NCBI RefSeq assembly: GCF_013456555.2
Contig: NZ_CP059154.1
Coordinates: 62,001 to 126,000 of the forward strand
DNA from: Natrinema zhouii
GTDB lineage: Archaea > Halobacteriota > Halobacteria > Halobacteriales > Natrialbaceae
Length of the DNA stretch: 64,000 nt
Reading direction: 5' to 3'
Positions 36,056-43,330 of this stretch are shown here, one piece after another. The position numbers were made by a program, and so were the translations under genes. Within the stretch, counting starts at the first letter, position 1; each line of letters begins with the position of its first letter. The notes under the pieces were generated by a model. It had not been told where the DNA came from and ran no database searches. It saw only the letters and a program-made list of their open reading frames with translations.

Positions 36056-37209
36056 CGGCCCTGCCGGAGTTCCGCGATCAGCTGCTCGATCATCTCTCCC
36101 TGTTTCTCGATGACCTCGCTCTGGCGCTCGACGGCCACCTCGAGCGCGTCGAGGCGCTCGAGGAGTTCGGGGTCGGTCTCGGCTGTGGCCTCGGCGGCGT
36201 CAGCGGCAGCTTGCGCCGTGGGATCGTCGACACCGGCTACCGCGTCGATATCGTCGTCCGCCTCGAAGAGGGAGCCGGTCTCCGCGGTTCCCACCGAGTC
36301 GTCACGGTCGCGGTTCGCCGGTGCCGACGCCTGCGACGTGGGCTGTCCGCCGTCGCTCCCACCCGACTGTCGTCCGGATTCGGCGGTCGCAACGCCGTTC
36401 GTTTCGCCGCCAGTGAGCGGATCCGCGGCTCCCGAATCGGTCGCGTCGCGAGCCCTCTCAGCGCTCGCATCGTGATCGTCCGGTTCGGGCGGGTTGGCAT
36501 CGAGCGGGTCGACGCCGCCGCCGAAGTCGACGGACGCCCCACGACCGGCGTCGGTGTCGTCGTCTTCGTCCTCGCCGACCGTCTCGTTGAGTTCTTCGAG
36601 CGAGCCGACGTCGTGGTACTCGAAGAGGGCTCGCTGGAGCCGTTCCCGGAGATCGTTCGCCTGCTCGTTCGGCGCTTTGATCCGCTGGGGGCGTCCGTCG
36701 ACGGTGAGGACGATCTGGGTGGCGACGCTGCCGTCCTCGAAGGCCAGCTTGGTCACGTCGTCGAAGTGGTACTCCTCGTAGTCGCCGTCCCAGACCGCAC
36801 CGCCGATGTGCTTGACCAGTCGATCGCTCGTGATGATTAGGGTCAGCTCGCTGAACCGATAGGTCTTGACGACCGTCTCGCCGGGATCAGTGATTCCGTT
36901 ACCGTTTAACACGCCGGCGAGGACGGGATGGAGCACGTCGTCGGTCGCACTCGAGGGAATCGTAAAGGTTCGTTCCCCGTCGAGTGCGTACTCGAGCGTG
37001 AACTTCGTCTTGCGCCGACCTTCGGAGAGCGTCAGTCGGTCGGCGTCGTGGGGGTATTCGTCAGCCGATTCGTCGCTCAGGAGGCCGTCGGCGCGGTAGA
37101 CGATGGTCCGTGAGGGCGTAATGAAGAGCTCGTCGTCGCTGCCGAGAGAGACTCGCGCCGCAATCTCCTCGCCATCGAGAGTCGCGGTGACGATGCCGGG
37201 AACGCTCAT
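36052..37209 (-). CDS. DUF7115-like protein with coiled-coil C-terminus
   Basis: A 385-residue protein. The first 190 residues form a beta-rich domain with PH-like repeats: DELFITPSRTIVYRADG and later LTLIITSDRLVKHIGG, each a strand pattern followed by a turn and helix (DLRERLQRALFEYHD). A long acidic low-complexity linker (about 205-345) leads to a C-terminal coiled coil, LDALEVAVERQSEVIEKQG (about 350-380). The layout suggests a membrane- or partner-binding adaptor that oligomerises through its tail. The family name DUF7115 is from memory. The start MSVPGIVTA at 37209 is the only one giving a folded N-terminus. Confidence 0.74.
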   Translation of the reverse strand: MSVPGIVTATLDGEEIAARVSLGSDDELFITPSRTIVYRADGLLSDESADEYPHDADRLTLSEGRRKTKFTLEYALDGERTFTIPSSATDDVLHPVLAGVLNGNGITDPGETVVKTYRFSELTLIITSDRLVKHIGGAVWDGDYEEYHFDDVTKLAFEDGSVATQIVLTVDGRPQRIKAPNEQANDLRERLQRALFEYHDVGSLEELNETVGEDEDDDTDAGRGASVDFGGGVDPLDANPPEPDDHDASAERARDATDSGAADPLTGGETNGVATAESGRQSGGSDGGQPTSQASAPANRDRDDSVGTAETGSLFEADDDIDAVAGVDDPTAQAAADAAEATAETDPELLERLDALEVAVERQSEVIEKQGEMIEQLIAELRQGR

Positions 37210-37276
37210 GTCCTGCCGTTCGTAACACCGTATGATAAATCCGTGGGTCGACGTTGCACGGCGGCCTCGAATACAA

Positions 37277-37288
37277 AGCTTAAAGAAA
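37277..37288 (+). promoter_or_regulatory. TATA-like box of tRNA-Met
   Basis: AGCTTAAAGAAA lies about 24-35 nt upstream of the tRNA 5' end at 37312 and is the only AT-rich patch before it. Confidence 0.5.
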
Positions 37289-37311
37289 TGCACCCCACTA
37301 CTCGTAACCGA

Positions 37312-37464
37312 GCCCGGGTGGCTTAGCTGGACATAGCGCCGCACTCATAGGGTTCAGAGATTCGGTGCGGTTTCGCCTTGGAAGCCTCCGTGTCCCTCGA
37401 GGACTCTGCCGAGCCTCGAACCTGGGACATGCGGAGATCGAGGGTTCGGAGCCCTCCCCGGGCA
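37312..37464 (+). tRNA. Elongator tRNA-Met (anticodon CAT) with intron
   Basis: Exon 1 (37312-37349) and exon 2 (37429-37464) join to a 74-nt tRNA. The acceptor stem GCCCGGG pairs with CCCGGGC and the discriminator is A. The anticodon stem CCGCA/TGCGG encloses loop CTCATA+A with CAT at 37346-37348. The intron (37350-37428, 79 nt) sits between positions 37 and 38, the canonical archaeal place, and its ends carry complementary GGTTC and GAACC that can form the central helix of a bulge-helix-bulge. An intron in elongator tRNA-Met is known in haloarchaea. Confidence 0.92.
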
Positions 37465-37506
37465 CTCATCAAATTCTTCACATGACCACGTAAGAACCCC
37501 CTATAG

Positions 37507-37946
37507 TGGGCAGTCTGTACCGTATACTGGCGGTGTAGAAGCGCCGAAAACCATCGGATCGATCGAGACGACTGTTACATCTGCAGTCGCGGGAACCCGG
37601 ACATCCTCGAGCGACACCACATCGTCCCGAAGCGGTTCGAAGGATCTGACGCCGACACCAACCTCGTTGACCTCTGCCCGTCGTGCCACCGTGCGATCGA
37701 GTCGCTCTACGATGAGCGATTCTGGGGCAAAGTTGGGTCGATCAGCGAGGAGAAGCAACTCGACCACATCGCCATCGACCTGCGAGCAAACCGTCGGTGG
37801 TCGGCACACTCAATCGAGCCGGATACGGCCTTGAGGAGATCTATCGAGCGTTCGAAGCCGCTCGTGGGAACGGGAACCTGTTCCAGATCACGGACGACGA
37901 TGGTCGTACGTGGGGTCGGGATCAACAACCGATGGAAACCCCGTGA
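37507..37946 (+). pseudogene. HNH endonuclease remnant (no start, frameshifted)
   Basis: From about 37573 the frame encodes a clear HNH core: C-Y-I-C, then ERHHIVPKRF, then TNLVDLCPSCHRAIE (the His-His, Asn and CxxC/CxxCH elements of zinc-stabilised HNH nucleases). In-frame sequence upstream reaches a TAG at 37504 with no plausible start. Downstream, a natural-looking continuation (GYGLEEIYRAFEAARG, then FQITDDDGRTWG) is in a different frame and stops at 37946, implying a frameshift near 37790-37830. The same-frame open stretch to 38055 looks like a shadow. It is next to the tRNA-Met 3' end. Confidence 0.68.
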
Positions 37947-38099
37947 AAAGATCGAATCGAACCTCTCGAGAGTCGACGATCCGCGAGAGGAAGTGATCGG
38001 ACTGGCGAACGACCGCGTCCAGCAACTCCGACTCCGGAGCGAGAATGATGAGTGACTTCTGCAGCCCGATCAACCACCATGATTGGGAAACGCGCCAGC

Positions 38100-38187
38100 A
38101 TCCCTATTTAAGGGATAGCTAGTCATGCAACACGTTTCCGGCCCCTGGGTGTGGGGTGAAAGCGAAATTTCTGTTGATTGGGGCCGG
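38100..38187. repeat. Two neighbouring inverted repeats
   Basis: Stem one: ATCCCT/AGGGAT (38100-38116) overlaps a TATTTAA box. Stem two: 8-bp perfect CCGGCCCC/GGGGCCGG with a 34-base loop (38138-38187). The pair lies about 150-230 bases before the first intact island gene and could be an operator, a replication or attachment remnant, or a leader structure. Confidence 0.4.
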
Positions 38188-38317
38188 TAAAGCGTACTCC
38201 ATATTATTGGAAATAACTAATGCTTGCACAGTAGTCGCTGGATATAACGCTCTGCGATCAGTTGATCTAGGGACTAATCGCCCCGTCTCACAGTCTGAGA
38301 ACTCTACGCGAACCGAA

Positions 38318-38326
38318 GGGGGTGAT
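38318..38326 (+). promoter_or_regulatory. Strong Shine-Dalgarno for the 38332 gene
   Basis: GGGGGTGAT ends five bases before the GTG at 38332. Such a complete anti-16S match is rarer in haloarchaea than leaderless starts, and it fixes this GTG as the start. Confidence 0.65.
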
Positions 38327-38331
38327 GACTC

Positions 38332-38559
38332 GTGACGACCGGCTACGTGGTCAACCTCGACAACGGCCATAACGGCTACTGCGTTGAGAGTCTCATCGGC
38401 GTCACGTACTGCGGACGGACGTTCGACCCCGAGGACGTCGATCGCGAACTCTACGCGATCAACCGAGGCCACGATCACCCTCACAACACGCTCTGTTTCG
38501 ACTGCTCGAAGGTCGACTCGCGAACAGTCCGTGGTGCAGTTCGAGGTGAGAAAGCGTGA
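38332..38559 (+). CDS. Small Cys-containing island protein
   Basis: A 75-residue protein starting with GTG after a strong ribosome binding site. It contains Cys at NGYCVES, at TYCGRTF, and a C-x-x-C in LCFDCSK, plus His residues in GHDHPHN, so a zinc site is likely. I do not recognise the family. Its TGA overlaps the GTG of the next gene (38556), beginning a three-gene overlapping set 38332-39165. Its codon use is GC-rich, like the host. Confidence 0.6.
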   Translation: MTTGYVVNLDNGHNGYCVESLIGVTYCGRTFDPEDVDRELYAINRGHDHPHNTLCFDCSKVDSRTVRGAVRGEKA

Positions 38560-38945
38560 GCGTCTTCGAAGACAACCACGAACTCTGGCGAAACGCCCTC
38601 GAGCATGACGACGTCGCGATGATCTCCGGCCCACCGTCGATCGAGACGCTCCTGGAGGCACGCGACCACTTCGAGCAGCTGGGCAACGAGATCCACGACG
38701 GCGTCCTCGTCATCTCGATCGCCATGGCCCATGAGATCCCGCGGGGCTGGGTCGAGATCACGGGCCCGGCAGTTCCGTCGAACCACGAAGAGTTCCGGCC
38801 GTTCGACGACATGATCACGATCACCGAGCGAGTCGATGGCCGCGAGGCGTTGATCTGCCGGTCGGATGCCATCCGTCTGGACATGGAGATCCACGAGCCA
38901 GACGGCGTCGCGATCGACTTCGAGCAAGGTGGGTCCAATGACTGA
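38556..38945 (+). CDS. Hypothetical acidic island protein
   Basis: A 129-residue soluble protein, GTG start overlapping the previous stop (GTGA). It has an alternating helix/strand pattern: SIETLLEARDHFEQLG, then DGVLVISIAMAHEIPRGWVEI, then FDDMITITERVDGREALICRS, then RLDMEIHEPDGVAIDF. No enzyme motif is evident. Its end overlaps the start of the wHTH gene at 38938 by eight bases, so the three proteins are probably made together. Confidence 0.6.
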   Translation: MSVFEDNHELWRNALEHDDVAMISGPPSIETLLEARDHFEQLGNEIHDGVLVISIAMAHEIPRGWVEITGPAVPSNHEEFRPFDDMITITERVDGREALICRSDAIRLDMEIHEPDGVAIDFEQGGSND

Positions 38946-39165
38946 ACAACTCCCGTCGGTGATAACCGATCTCCTTCCGGGCGCAAAGCTCGTTTACAAA
39001 ATTCTCGAGTACGAGGGTCCGCTAACGTATTCGGAGATCGTCTCCGAAACGAGCCTTCTGGAATCAACTGTGACTGATTCTCTCGATCGGCTTCGGAATC
39101 GCGATGCTGTGGTAAGTCAATACTGTGCCCACGATGCTTGGGTACACACTTATTCGACGGAATAA
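38938..39165 (+). CDS. Small winged-helix protein, paralogue 1
   Basis: A 75-residue wHTH protein. LLPGAKLVYKILEYEGPLTYSEIV gives helices 1 and 2, ETSLLESTVTDSLDRLRNRD is the recognition helix region, and VVSQYC...WVHTYS the wing. The start MTEQLPSV at 38938 overlaps the previous gene. It is clearly a diverged paralogue of the protein at 39972: both share PxAKLVYxILEYEG, L-T-x-x-E and a final D/V-S wing entry. It is followed by a membrane protein gene (39213), as is the paralogue. Probably a local repressor; no effector site. Confidence 0.68.
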   Translation: MTEQLPSVITDLLPGAKLVYKILEYEGPLTYSEIVSETSLLESTVTDSLDRLRNRDAVVSQYCAHDAWVHTYSTE

Positions 39166-39212
39166 ATCGATCGCACCGTATCTATTTAGGTAGGAATGTG
39201 TAATATCCTATT

Positions 39213-39689
39213 ATGCAGCTCATTGAATCGATCACTCGGTTTATTCAGACAGCCCATGGAGTAGCGATGGATGGCGTCATCGCTTCTGGTCTCTGGCTGC
39301 TCTTCTTCAGGCTGACCGAGCACTTGATCCCTGCGGTTGCAGATGTGCTACCACATCCACGGAGCATCTCCCGATTCAATGAAAAGTTGGTTGGAGTCCT
39401 CCTCAACCAATTAGGCCCAAAAGTCGATGCCAGAACCCCTTCACAGACAATCACGGCCCCTCTACTTCTGTCTATAATCGGAACAATAGTAATTATCTCG
39501 ATGGCTGTCGTTCAAATATCGTCTATGTCGGTAGCATGGGGTGGTGCCATAGTAACGTACTCCGCCATGGGCCTCACAATGCCGCTGGAAAACCTCTTCA
39601 TGAGTATCGTAGTCTTATCCGCGTTATTCGCGGGAAGTGTTATGTTAGAAGCAAATCGACAAATTCAACGAGGCGTCCTTTACTCCTGA
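39213..39689 (+). CDS. Island membrane protein downstream of wHTH paralogue 1
   Basis: A 158-residue protein with about four hydrophobic segments: a weak one near 24-42, then LLSIIGTIVIISMAVVQI (about 85-103), a third near 107-126, and FMSIVVLSALFAGSVML (about 129-145). A soluble stretch (45-80) lies between the first and second. The composition is less GC-rich than the host, increasingly so in the 3' half. No family recognised. The position directly after a small wHTH gene repeats at 39972-40304. Confidence 0.58.
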   Translation: MQLIESITRFIQTAHGVAMDGVIASGLWLLFFRLTEHLIPAVADVLPHPRSISRFNEKLVGVLLNQLGPKVDARTPSQTITAPLLLSIIGTIVIISMAVVQISSMSVAWGGAIVTYSAMGLTMPLENLFMSIVVLSALFAGSVMLEANRQIQRGVLYS

Positions 39690-39844
39690 GATAGTTATCT
39701 AAAAAACGCCGAATATCGGTGTGGTCTGTTAGTTTATAGAACTATTATCACCTACTGTGACTGTAACGGTTGTCTCTACTTCGATCCCCGACCGAGGCAA
39801 CAATGATATCGGGGGTCGGCTGACAGCCAGCGGATTCTCCTACC

Positions 39845-39979
39845 ATGTTCATCACAGCTCACACCGTCGCCGAGGACCCCAGCGAGCAGCCGCCCCGATC
39901 GTTCGAACACGCGCTACGCTTGCTGATCCCATTCGATCGCGTCGACGTGATCGAGGAGGCCACAGAGGACGATGCCTGA
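39845..39979 (+). CDS. Small acidic protein (44 residues) coupled to wHTH paralogue 2
   Basis: A short ATG frame encoding MFITAHTVAEDPSEQP, then SFEHALRLLIPFDRVDV, ending EEATEDDA. It overlaps the wHTH gene at 39972 by eight bases, exactly the overlap seen between the 38556 gene and wHTH paralogue 1, so it occupies the same place in the second module. The acidic composition and one amphipathic helix look native. The longer frame over this region on + (39757-40275) is Arg-rich and is rejected. Confidence 0.5.
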   Translation: MFITAHTVAEDPSEQPPRSFEHALRLLIPFDRVDVIEEATEDDA

Positions 39980-40205
39980 ACACGTCCCGAAGGAACTTGA
40001 GGCGATGCCGCCGACGGCAAAGCTCGTCTACAGGATCCTCGAGTACGAAGGGAAGCTCACCCAGCAGGAGCTCCGCAGAGAAACACTCTTGGCCCAGCGG
40101 ACGGTCTACAATGCACTCCGGGACCTCAAGGAGCTCGACGCGATCGACAGTCACCCCAACTCACAGGACCTCCGTCAAACCATCTACTATACGAACAGTA
40201 GTTGA
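39972..40205 (+). CDS. Small winged-helix protein, paralogue 2
   Basis: A 77-residue wHTH protein: MPPTAKLVYRILEYEGKLTQQEL, then the recognition region RETLLAQRTVYNALRDLKELDAI, then a wing SHPNSQDLRQTIYYT. It is a paralogue of the protein at 38938 with the same length. It is coupled by overlap to an acidic 44-residue protein and followed after about 100 bases by a membrane protein gene. Likely an autoregulator of this module (inference). Confidence 0.68.
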   Translation: MPEHVPKELEAMPPTAKLVYRILEYEGKLTQQELRRETLLAQRTVYNALRDLKELDAIDSHPNSQDLRQTIYYTNSS

Positions 40206-40303
40206 TATCCCACTCTTTATACAGGATCTTGTTCCCTGTCTTTTCATAAGCATATACTCGCTTACCGCAAGATAATAGTCATTGAGAGATAATTTACTAT
40301 AAA

Positions 40304-40957
40304 ATGGATAGTAGCGCGGATAGGAATATCTCCATAGACCAATCAGAGGAAAGGTGGGACGTATTTTATGAAGAATTATGTAGAAGAATTGACCATCAGA
40401 TATCGGAAAACTCCAGATTAGAGAATCAATCATTATTCATACTAAGGATAATACTGGCTACAATTGGACTCATTTTAACATCTTTTTCAGTAATCGCTTC
40501 AACGGGAAATCTCAATTCGGTGTATTCAACAATCAATTCTGTCGACATTACTAATATTTCAAGTGATATAGTAGCTATGCTGCCCTATTTTGGCGAAAAC
40601 CAGAGGGAACTGGTAGTGGTCATTTTGACCACAATTTTTCTCGGTTATTTCATTAAATGTATCTTCTATCTCTTTATCCAGGTTCCAAGATATTCCTACA
40701 AAGTTCTTCAACCAACTGTTTTGGAACCGTCATCAGCTGCTCCAAAAATGGAAGCGTATTATAAAGAAGGTGTTGAGATGGAAAACATAAAACATTCAAT
40801 CATAGAGGAATATTCAGACTTAGCTGAATCTAACCGGAACAAAATCGCATCTACACGAGCTAATTGGGAAAATTGTTACCGGGCAATTCGCAAAGGCACT
40901 CTCATATTGGGAATTTTTTCATTCTATCATTCGTTGTGTTCATGCTCGAGGCTATGA
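40304..40957 (+). CDS. AT-rich island membrane protein, frameshifted near its 3' end
   Basis: A 217-residue frame with very different base use (AT-rich codons such as ATA, TTA, AGA) from every neighbour, a sign of recent acquisition. Helices: SLFILRIILATIGLILTSFSVI (about 44-66, short excerpt) and ELVVVILTTIFLGYFIKCIFYLF (about 100-123). A soluble part with EMENIKHSIIEEYSDLAESNRNK follows. After GTLILGIF, the frame turns into an unlikely SFYHSLCSCSRL; reading one base shifted restores a third hydrophobic helix (see 40918-41046). N-terminal charged region plus three helices could fit a SLATT-like effector, but I cannot confirm this. Confidence 0.6.
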   Translation: MDSSADRNISIDQSEERWDVFYEELCRRIDHQISENSRLENQSLFILRIILATIGLILTSFSVIASTGNLNSVYSTINSVDITNISSDIVAMLPYFGENQRELVVVILTTIFLGYFIKCIFYLFIQVPRYSYKVLQPTVLEPSSAAPKMEAYYKEGVEMENIKHSIIEEYSDLAESNRNKIASTRANWENCYRAIRKGTLILGIFSFYHSLCSCSRL

Positions 40958-41046
40958 TTCTAATGATGATGATCCCTATTTGGAAAGGAACCAACTTCAT
41001 CTCAGAGATCGTATCTGGATTTAACCTTCCAAAGCTTCAAAGATGA
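40918..41046 (+). other. Displaced 3' end of the 40304 membrane protein gene
   Basis: In the frame of the 40864 ATG, this stretch encodes FFILSFVVFMLEAMILMMM followed by IPIWKGTNFISEIV and a stop. It continues the third helix of the 40304 protein if one T is added to the T6 run at 40914-40919. Together they would form a protein of roughly 245 residues. A sequencing error, a true mutation or programmed slippage are all possible. Confidence 0.55.
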
Positions 41047-41235
41047 GTTCTTATTCTTGAGACGTTTCCTGTTTTGAACAGAGTTCTACTTTTTTGCCGG
41101 CTTTAGAGGTTCAGGCAAATACTAAGAGGTAGAAGAGACTGCTGCTTCCTCACTTTTTAAGCGCAACAATCACTATACCTGATAATAACCCGTTTCTCCT
41201 GGAGTCGTTGGTAGCGGCCCGGGATCCCCATAGCC

Positions 41236-41596
41236 GTGTCTGTCCACACAACCACCCCAGAGCGTCGAGTGCGGACAGTGCAGCGATCAGTTCATCCTCC
41301 TCGCGGTTGAGGGCTCGTTCTGTTCGCCGGAATGCCACAACGAACACCGCCGCGAGAAGCTCGCAGATGGCTTCTTCGAGACTCTCGAGCACGGTTATCG
41401 CTTCTGCTCGACTTGCGGCCGGCAGCTCAAGGAGATTGAAAAGCCCCCGGAGCGCAACTCCGCAGGGAAGTCGATCACCAGCGCCGCGATCGGCTGGGAA
41501 CACGTCACCGACCACGGAGAGTTCGGCATCAAGTCACATATCCGTGACGACGATCTCGACGTCCCCGATCTCGACTTCGAGGACGACCGACTATGA
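41236..41596 (+). pseudogene. CxxC zinc-binding island protein, start region frameshifted
   Basis: The frame ending TGA at 41594-41596 encodes a clear zinc-binding protein: VECGQCSDQF, then SFCSPECHNEH, then FCSTCGRQLKEIE, then WEHVTDHGEFGIKS. Upstream it reaches a TAG at 41231 without any ATG, GTG or TTG. A GTG at 41236 begins MSVHTTTPE, a very plausible N-terminus, but one base out of frame; the shift falls near 41262-41272. So either the gene is broken or an unusual start is used. Its stop overlaps the ATG of the HhH protein (ATGA, 41593). Confidence 0.6.
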
Positions 41597-41715
41597 TCGA
41601 GAACCTCACCGATATCGACGGCATCGGCCCAGCGATAGCTGAGGCGCTCGAGGAGGCTGGCTTCGAGACCGTCGACGATGTCCTCGTATTCGCTCGAGTT
41701 CATCGAAAATCATGA
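41593..41715 (+). CDS. Truncated helix-hairpin-helix protein (40 residues)
   Basis: ATG overlaps the previous stop. The frame encodes MIENLTDIDGIGPAIAEALE followed by a second helix with FETVDDVLVFA. L-T-D-I-D-G-I-G-P-A is the classic HhH DNA-binding hairpin seen in haloarchaeal helicases and topoisomerase tails. The chain then ends with RVHRKS instead of the expected second hairpin, so this is probably the surviving N-terminal piece of a longer protein. Too short for normal calling. Confidence 0.55.
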   Translation: MIENLTDIDGIGPAIAEALEEAGFETVDDVLVFARVHRKS

Positions 41716-41758
41716 GGGCCGGGATGTTCTTGACTGCAGTCACCAGCGCAGTGATTAA

Positions 41759-42112
41759 TTATTCGGCGTGTTCAGTGAGTTCCAGGAACGGGGAAACTAT
41801 CTCCCGATCGACTGCTAGTTCCAGGAGTTCAGTTTCCTCCTCGTAGTGGACGAGACCGACATCACACAGGTATGGCAGGTGTCGGTGGTGAAGGTCAACG
41901 AGAATACGCTGATACCAATCGTATGATGGGTTGTTTTCCTTGAGCGAGATGTATTCGGCAAGGTCCCCGAGATGGATTGCCGCTGGTTTCTGAGCGAGAT
42001 AAGTAAGCGCATACTGCCGCCGTTCTGCTGCAAAGGCGGCGAACAGCTCTGTTTTGGAAATGTTCGGTGTACCGGTCTCTGTGTCCTGTGAGGTTTGTGT
42101 ATGCGGCTTCAT
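41759..42112 (-). CDS. DUF7344 domain protein (haloarchaeal wHTH-like)
   Basis: A 117-residue protein. A polar N-terminus (MKPHTQTSQDTETG) is followed by the DUF7344-type helical domain: TELFAAFAAERRQYALTYL, then AIHLGDLAEYISLKENN, then the LVDLHHRHLPYLCDVGLVHYEE segment with a wing strand. These proteins are numerous in haloarchaea and resemble ArsR-type winged helices. The ATG at 42112 is preferred over an in-frame GTG at 42130. It is monocistronic on the strand opposite to the other island genes. Confidence 0.78.
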   Translation of the reverse strand: MKPHTQTSQDTETGTPNISKTELFAAFAAERRQYALTYLAQKPAAIHLGDLAEYISLKENNPSYDWYQRILVDLHHRHLPYLCDVGLVHYEEETELLELAVDREIVSPFLELTEHAE

Positions 42113-42263
42113 GATGTCTGCGTACTTCACCTACATGCTGTTAACCGACCATGTCTCGCGTCGCGACTTCAGCAGAGTACACCGCGGTGTATGCTGGACA
42201 CCCACATAACCTTTGTTGTGGGATGATTCCACTAGAAAAGAAACTGTGCGGTTCTTCTACTGG

Positions 42264-42557
<294 letters not shown>

Positions 42558-42639
42558 CTAAGACATGCACGTCTCTCGAAGTCGACAGTGAGAAACCGCT
42601 TTGATTCCCGATCGAGAAAGCCGGGAGCCCACAAGGCCC

Positions 42640-42737
42640 GTTGGTGAGTCGAGTGCGATTGTCAATGTGGTTTATTTATCAATTAATTTATATATCTAGA
42701 CATTATAGACGACGTGTAATAATACGTAGCTTAACTA
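42640..42737. other. AT-rich segment beyond the recombinase fragment
   Basis: The run 42665-42735 is strongly AT-rich (tracts such as TTTATTTATCAATTAATTTATATATC). It lies between the hypothetical gene and the point where recombinase homology stops, and probably marks a deletion or insertion junction. No gene is visible. Confidence 0.45.
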
Positions 42738-42938
42738 GATCAGATCTCTAAAGAAGTGGATTTCAACAGAGCCGAAAGACCGTGTTTTCACGGTACCGTG
42801 CGCGTACCCGTCGGCTTTCATTGGATCCGTCCCGAGGTTCAGGGGCCACTTCAGAAGGTCTTCGCAGTGGGATCGATAGTCGTCCAGTTCCCGCTTCGAC
42901 AACTGCTCTTCGGTGAACCCGGGAACGAGCTTGATGCC
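42738..42938 (-). pseudogene. Tyrosine recombinase/integrase, N-terminal fragment
   Basis: The minus-strand frame after a stop at 42939 reads GIKLVPGFTEEQLSKREL, then DDYRSHCEDLLKWPLNLG, then TDPMKADGYAHGTVKTRS, then diverges and stops at 42735-42737. This is the SAM-like N-terminal (core-binding) domain of haloarchaeal phage-type integrases (pattern LxxxxxxxRxxLxxWLxxxGKxPxxxxGYAxxTVKxRxxR). The catalytic domain with the R-H-R-Y residues is gone, and an in-frame stop precedes the fragment. It lies about 145 bases beyond the 3' end of tRNA-Glu, the usual place for an integrase at attL. Confidence 0.7.
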
Positions 42939-43081
42939 TCAACTGACATTGGTACAACAACTCCCTGTGATCGCACGACGACGTGGCTTTTGGGCAATAC
43001 GGTGAATCGCGTTGGTTCTAACGGTGGACATGTGTTCGACTCCAGAGAACCAGAAAACCACCAGAAAGCGAGAGGAAGGAG

Positions 43082-43156
43082 TGCTCCGACTGGGATTCGA
43101 ACCCAGGTCATTGCCGTGAGAGGGCAATATGATTGGCCGGACTACACCATCGGAGC
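43082..43156 (-). tRNA. tRNA-Glu (anticodon CTC)
   Basis: On the minus strand: acceptor GCTCCGA pairs with TCGGAGC, discriminator A. The D arm is TGGTGTAGTCCGGCCAA, the anticodon stem TTGCC/GGCAA encloses CTCTCAC (anticodon CTC), and the T arm is CTGGGTTCGAATCCCAG. There is no intron. Its 3' end faces the recombinase fragment, so it is the likely integration target of the island. Confidence 0.93.
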
Positions 43157-43330
43157 GCAACGCGCCGTCTCGTTCCAGGCCCTGTCTTGCTGCTCGACAG
43201 GACATCGGAGCGGGCGTCGTCTCTATTCAATCGTTGCTCGGTACGATGTTTAAGGATTCCGTTTCGTTGCAGGGCTGTCGATCCCTGACACGCCAGAACG
43301 GGTCATTGATCAGTGGGTTGTCGGTGCCCG

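Larger units (their letters stand above)
38056..38331. other. Intergenic region of the island with two hairpins
   Basis: Holds a short hairpin at 38100-38116 (ATCCCT...AGGGAT with AT-rich loop) and an inverted repeat CCGGCCCC (38138-38145) / GGGGCCGG (38180-38187). A 21-codon ATG frame (38125-38190) runs through the second repeat. No larger gene is supported. The end of the region carries the ribosome binding site of the next gene. Confidence 0.5.

Noticed and set aside
39757..40275. A 172-codon + strand frame in the island
   Set aside because: The translation is Arg/Ser-rich. The overlapping 44-residue acidic protein and the wHTH gene in other frames are far more protein-like.
40304..40957. 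Assignment of the AT-rich membrane protein as a SLATT/CBASS effector
   Set aside because: The helix layout is only loosely similar and no nucleotide-signalling enzyme is adjacent; I keep it as unknown.
42756..43253. A 165-codon + strand frame across the recombinase fragment and tRNA-Glu
   Set aside because: It runs through a tRNA gene on the other strand and over the better-supported integrase remnant.
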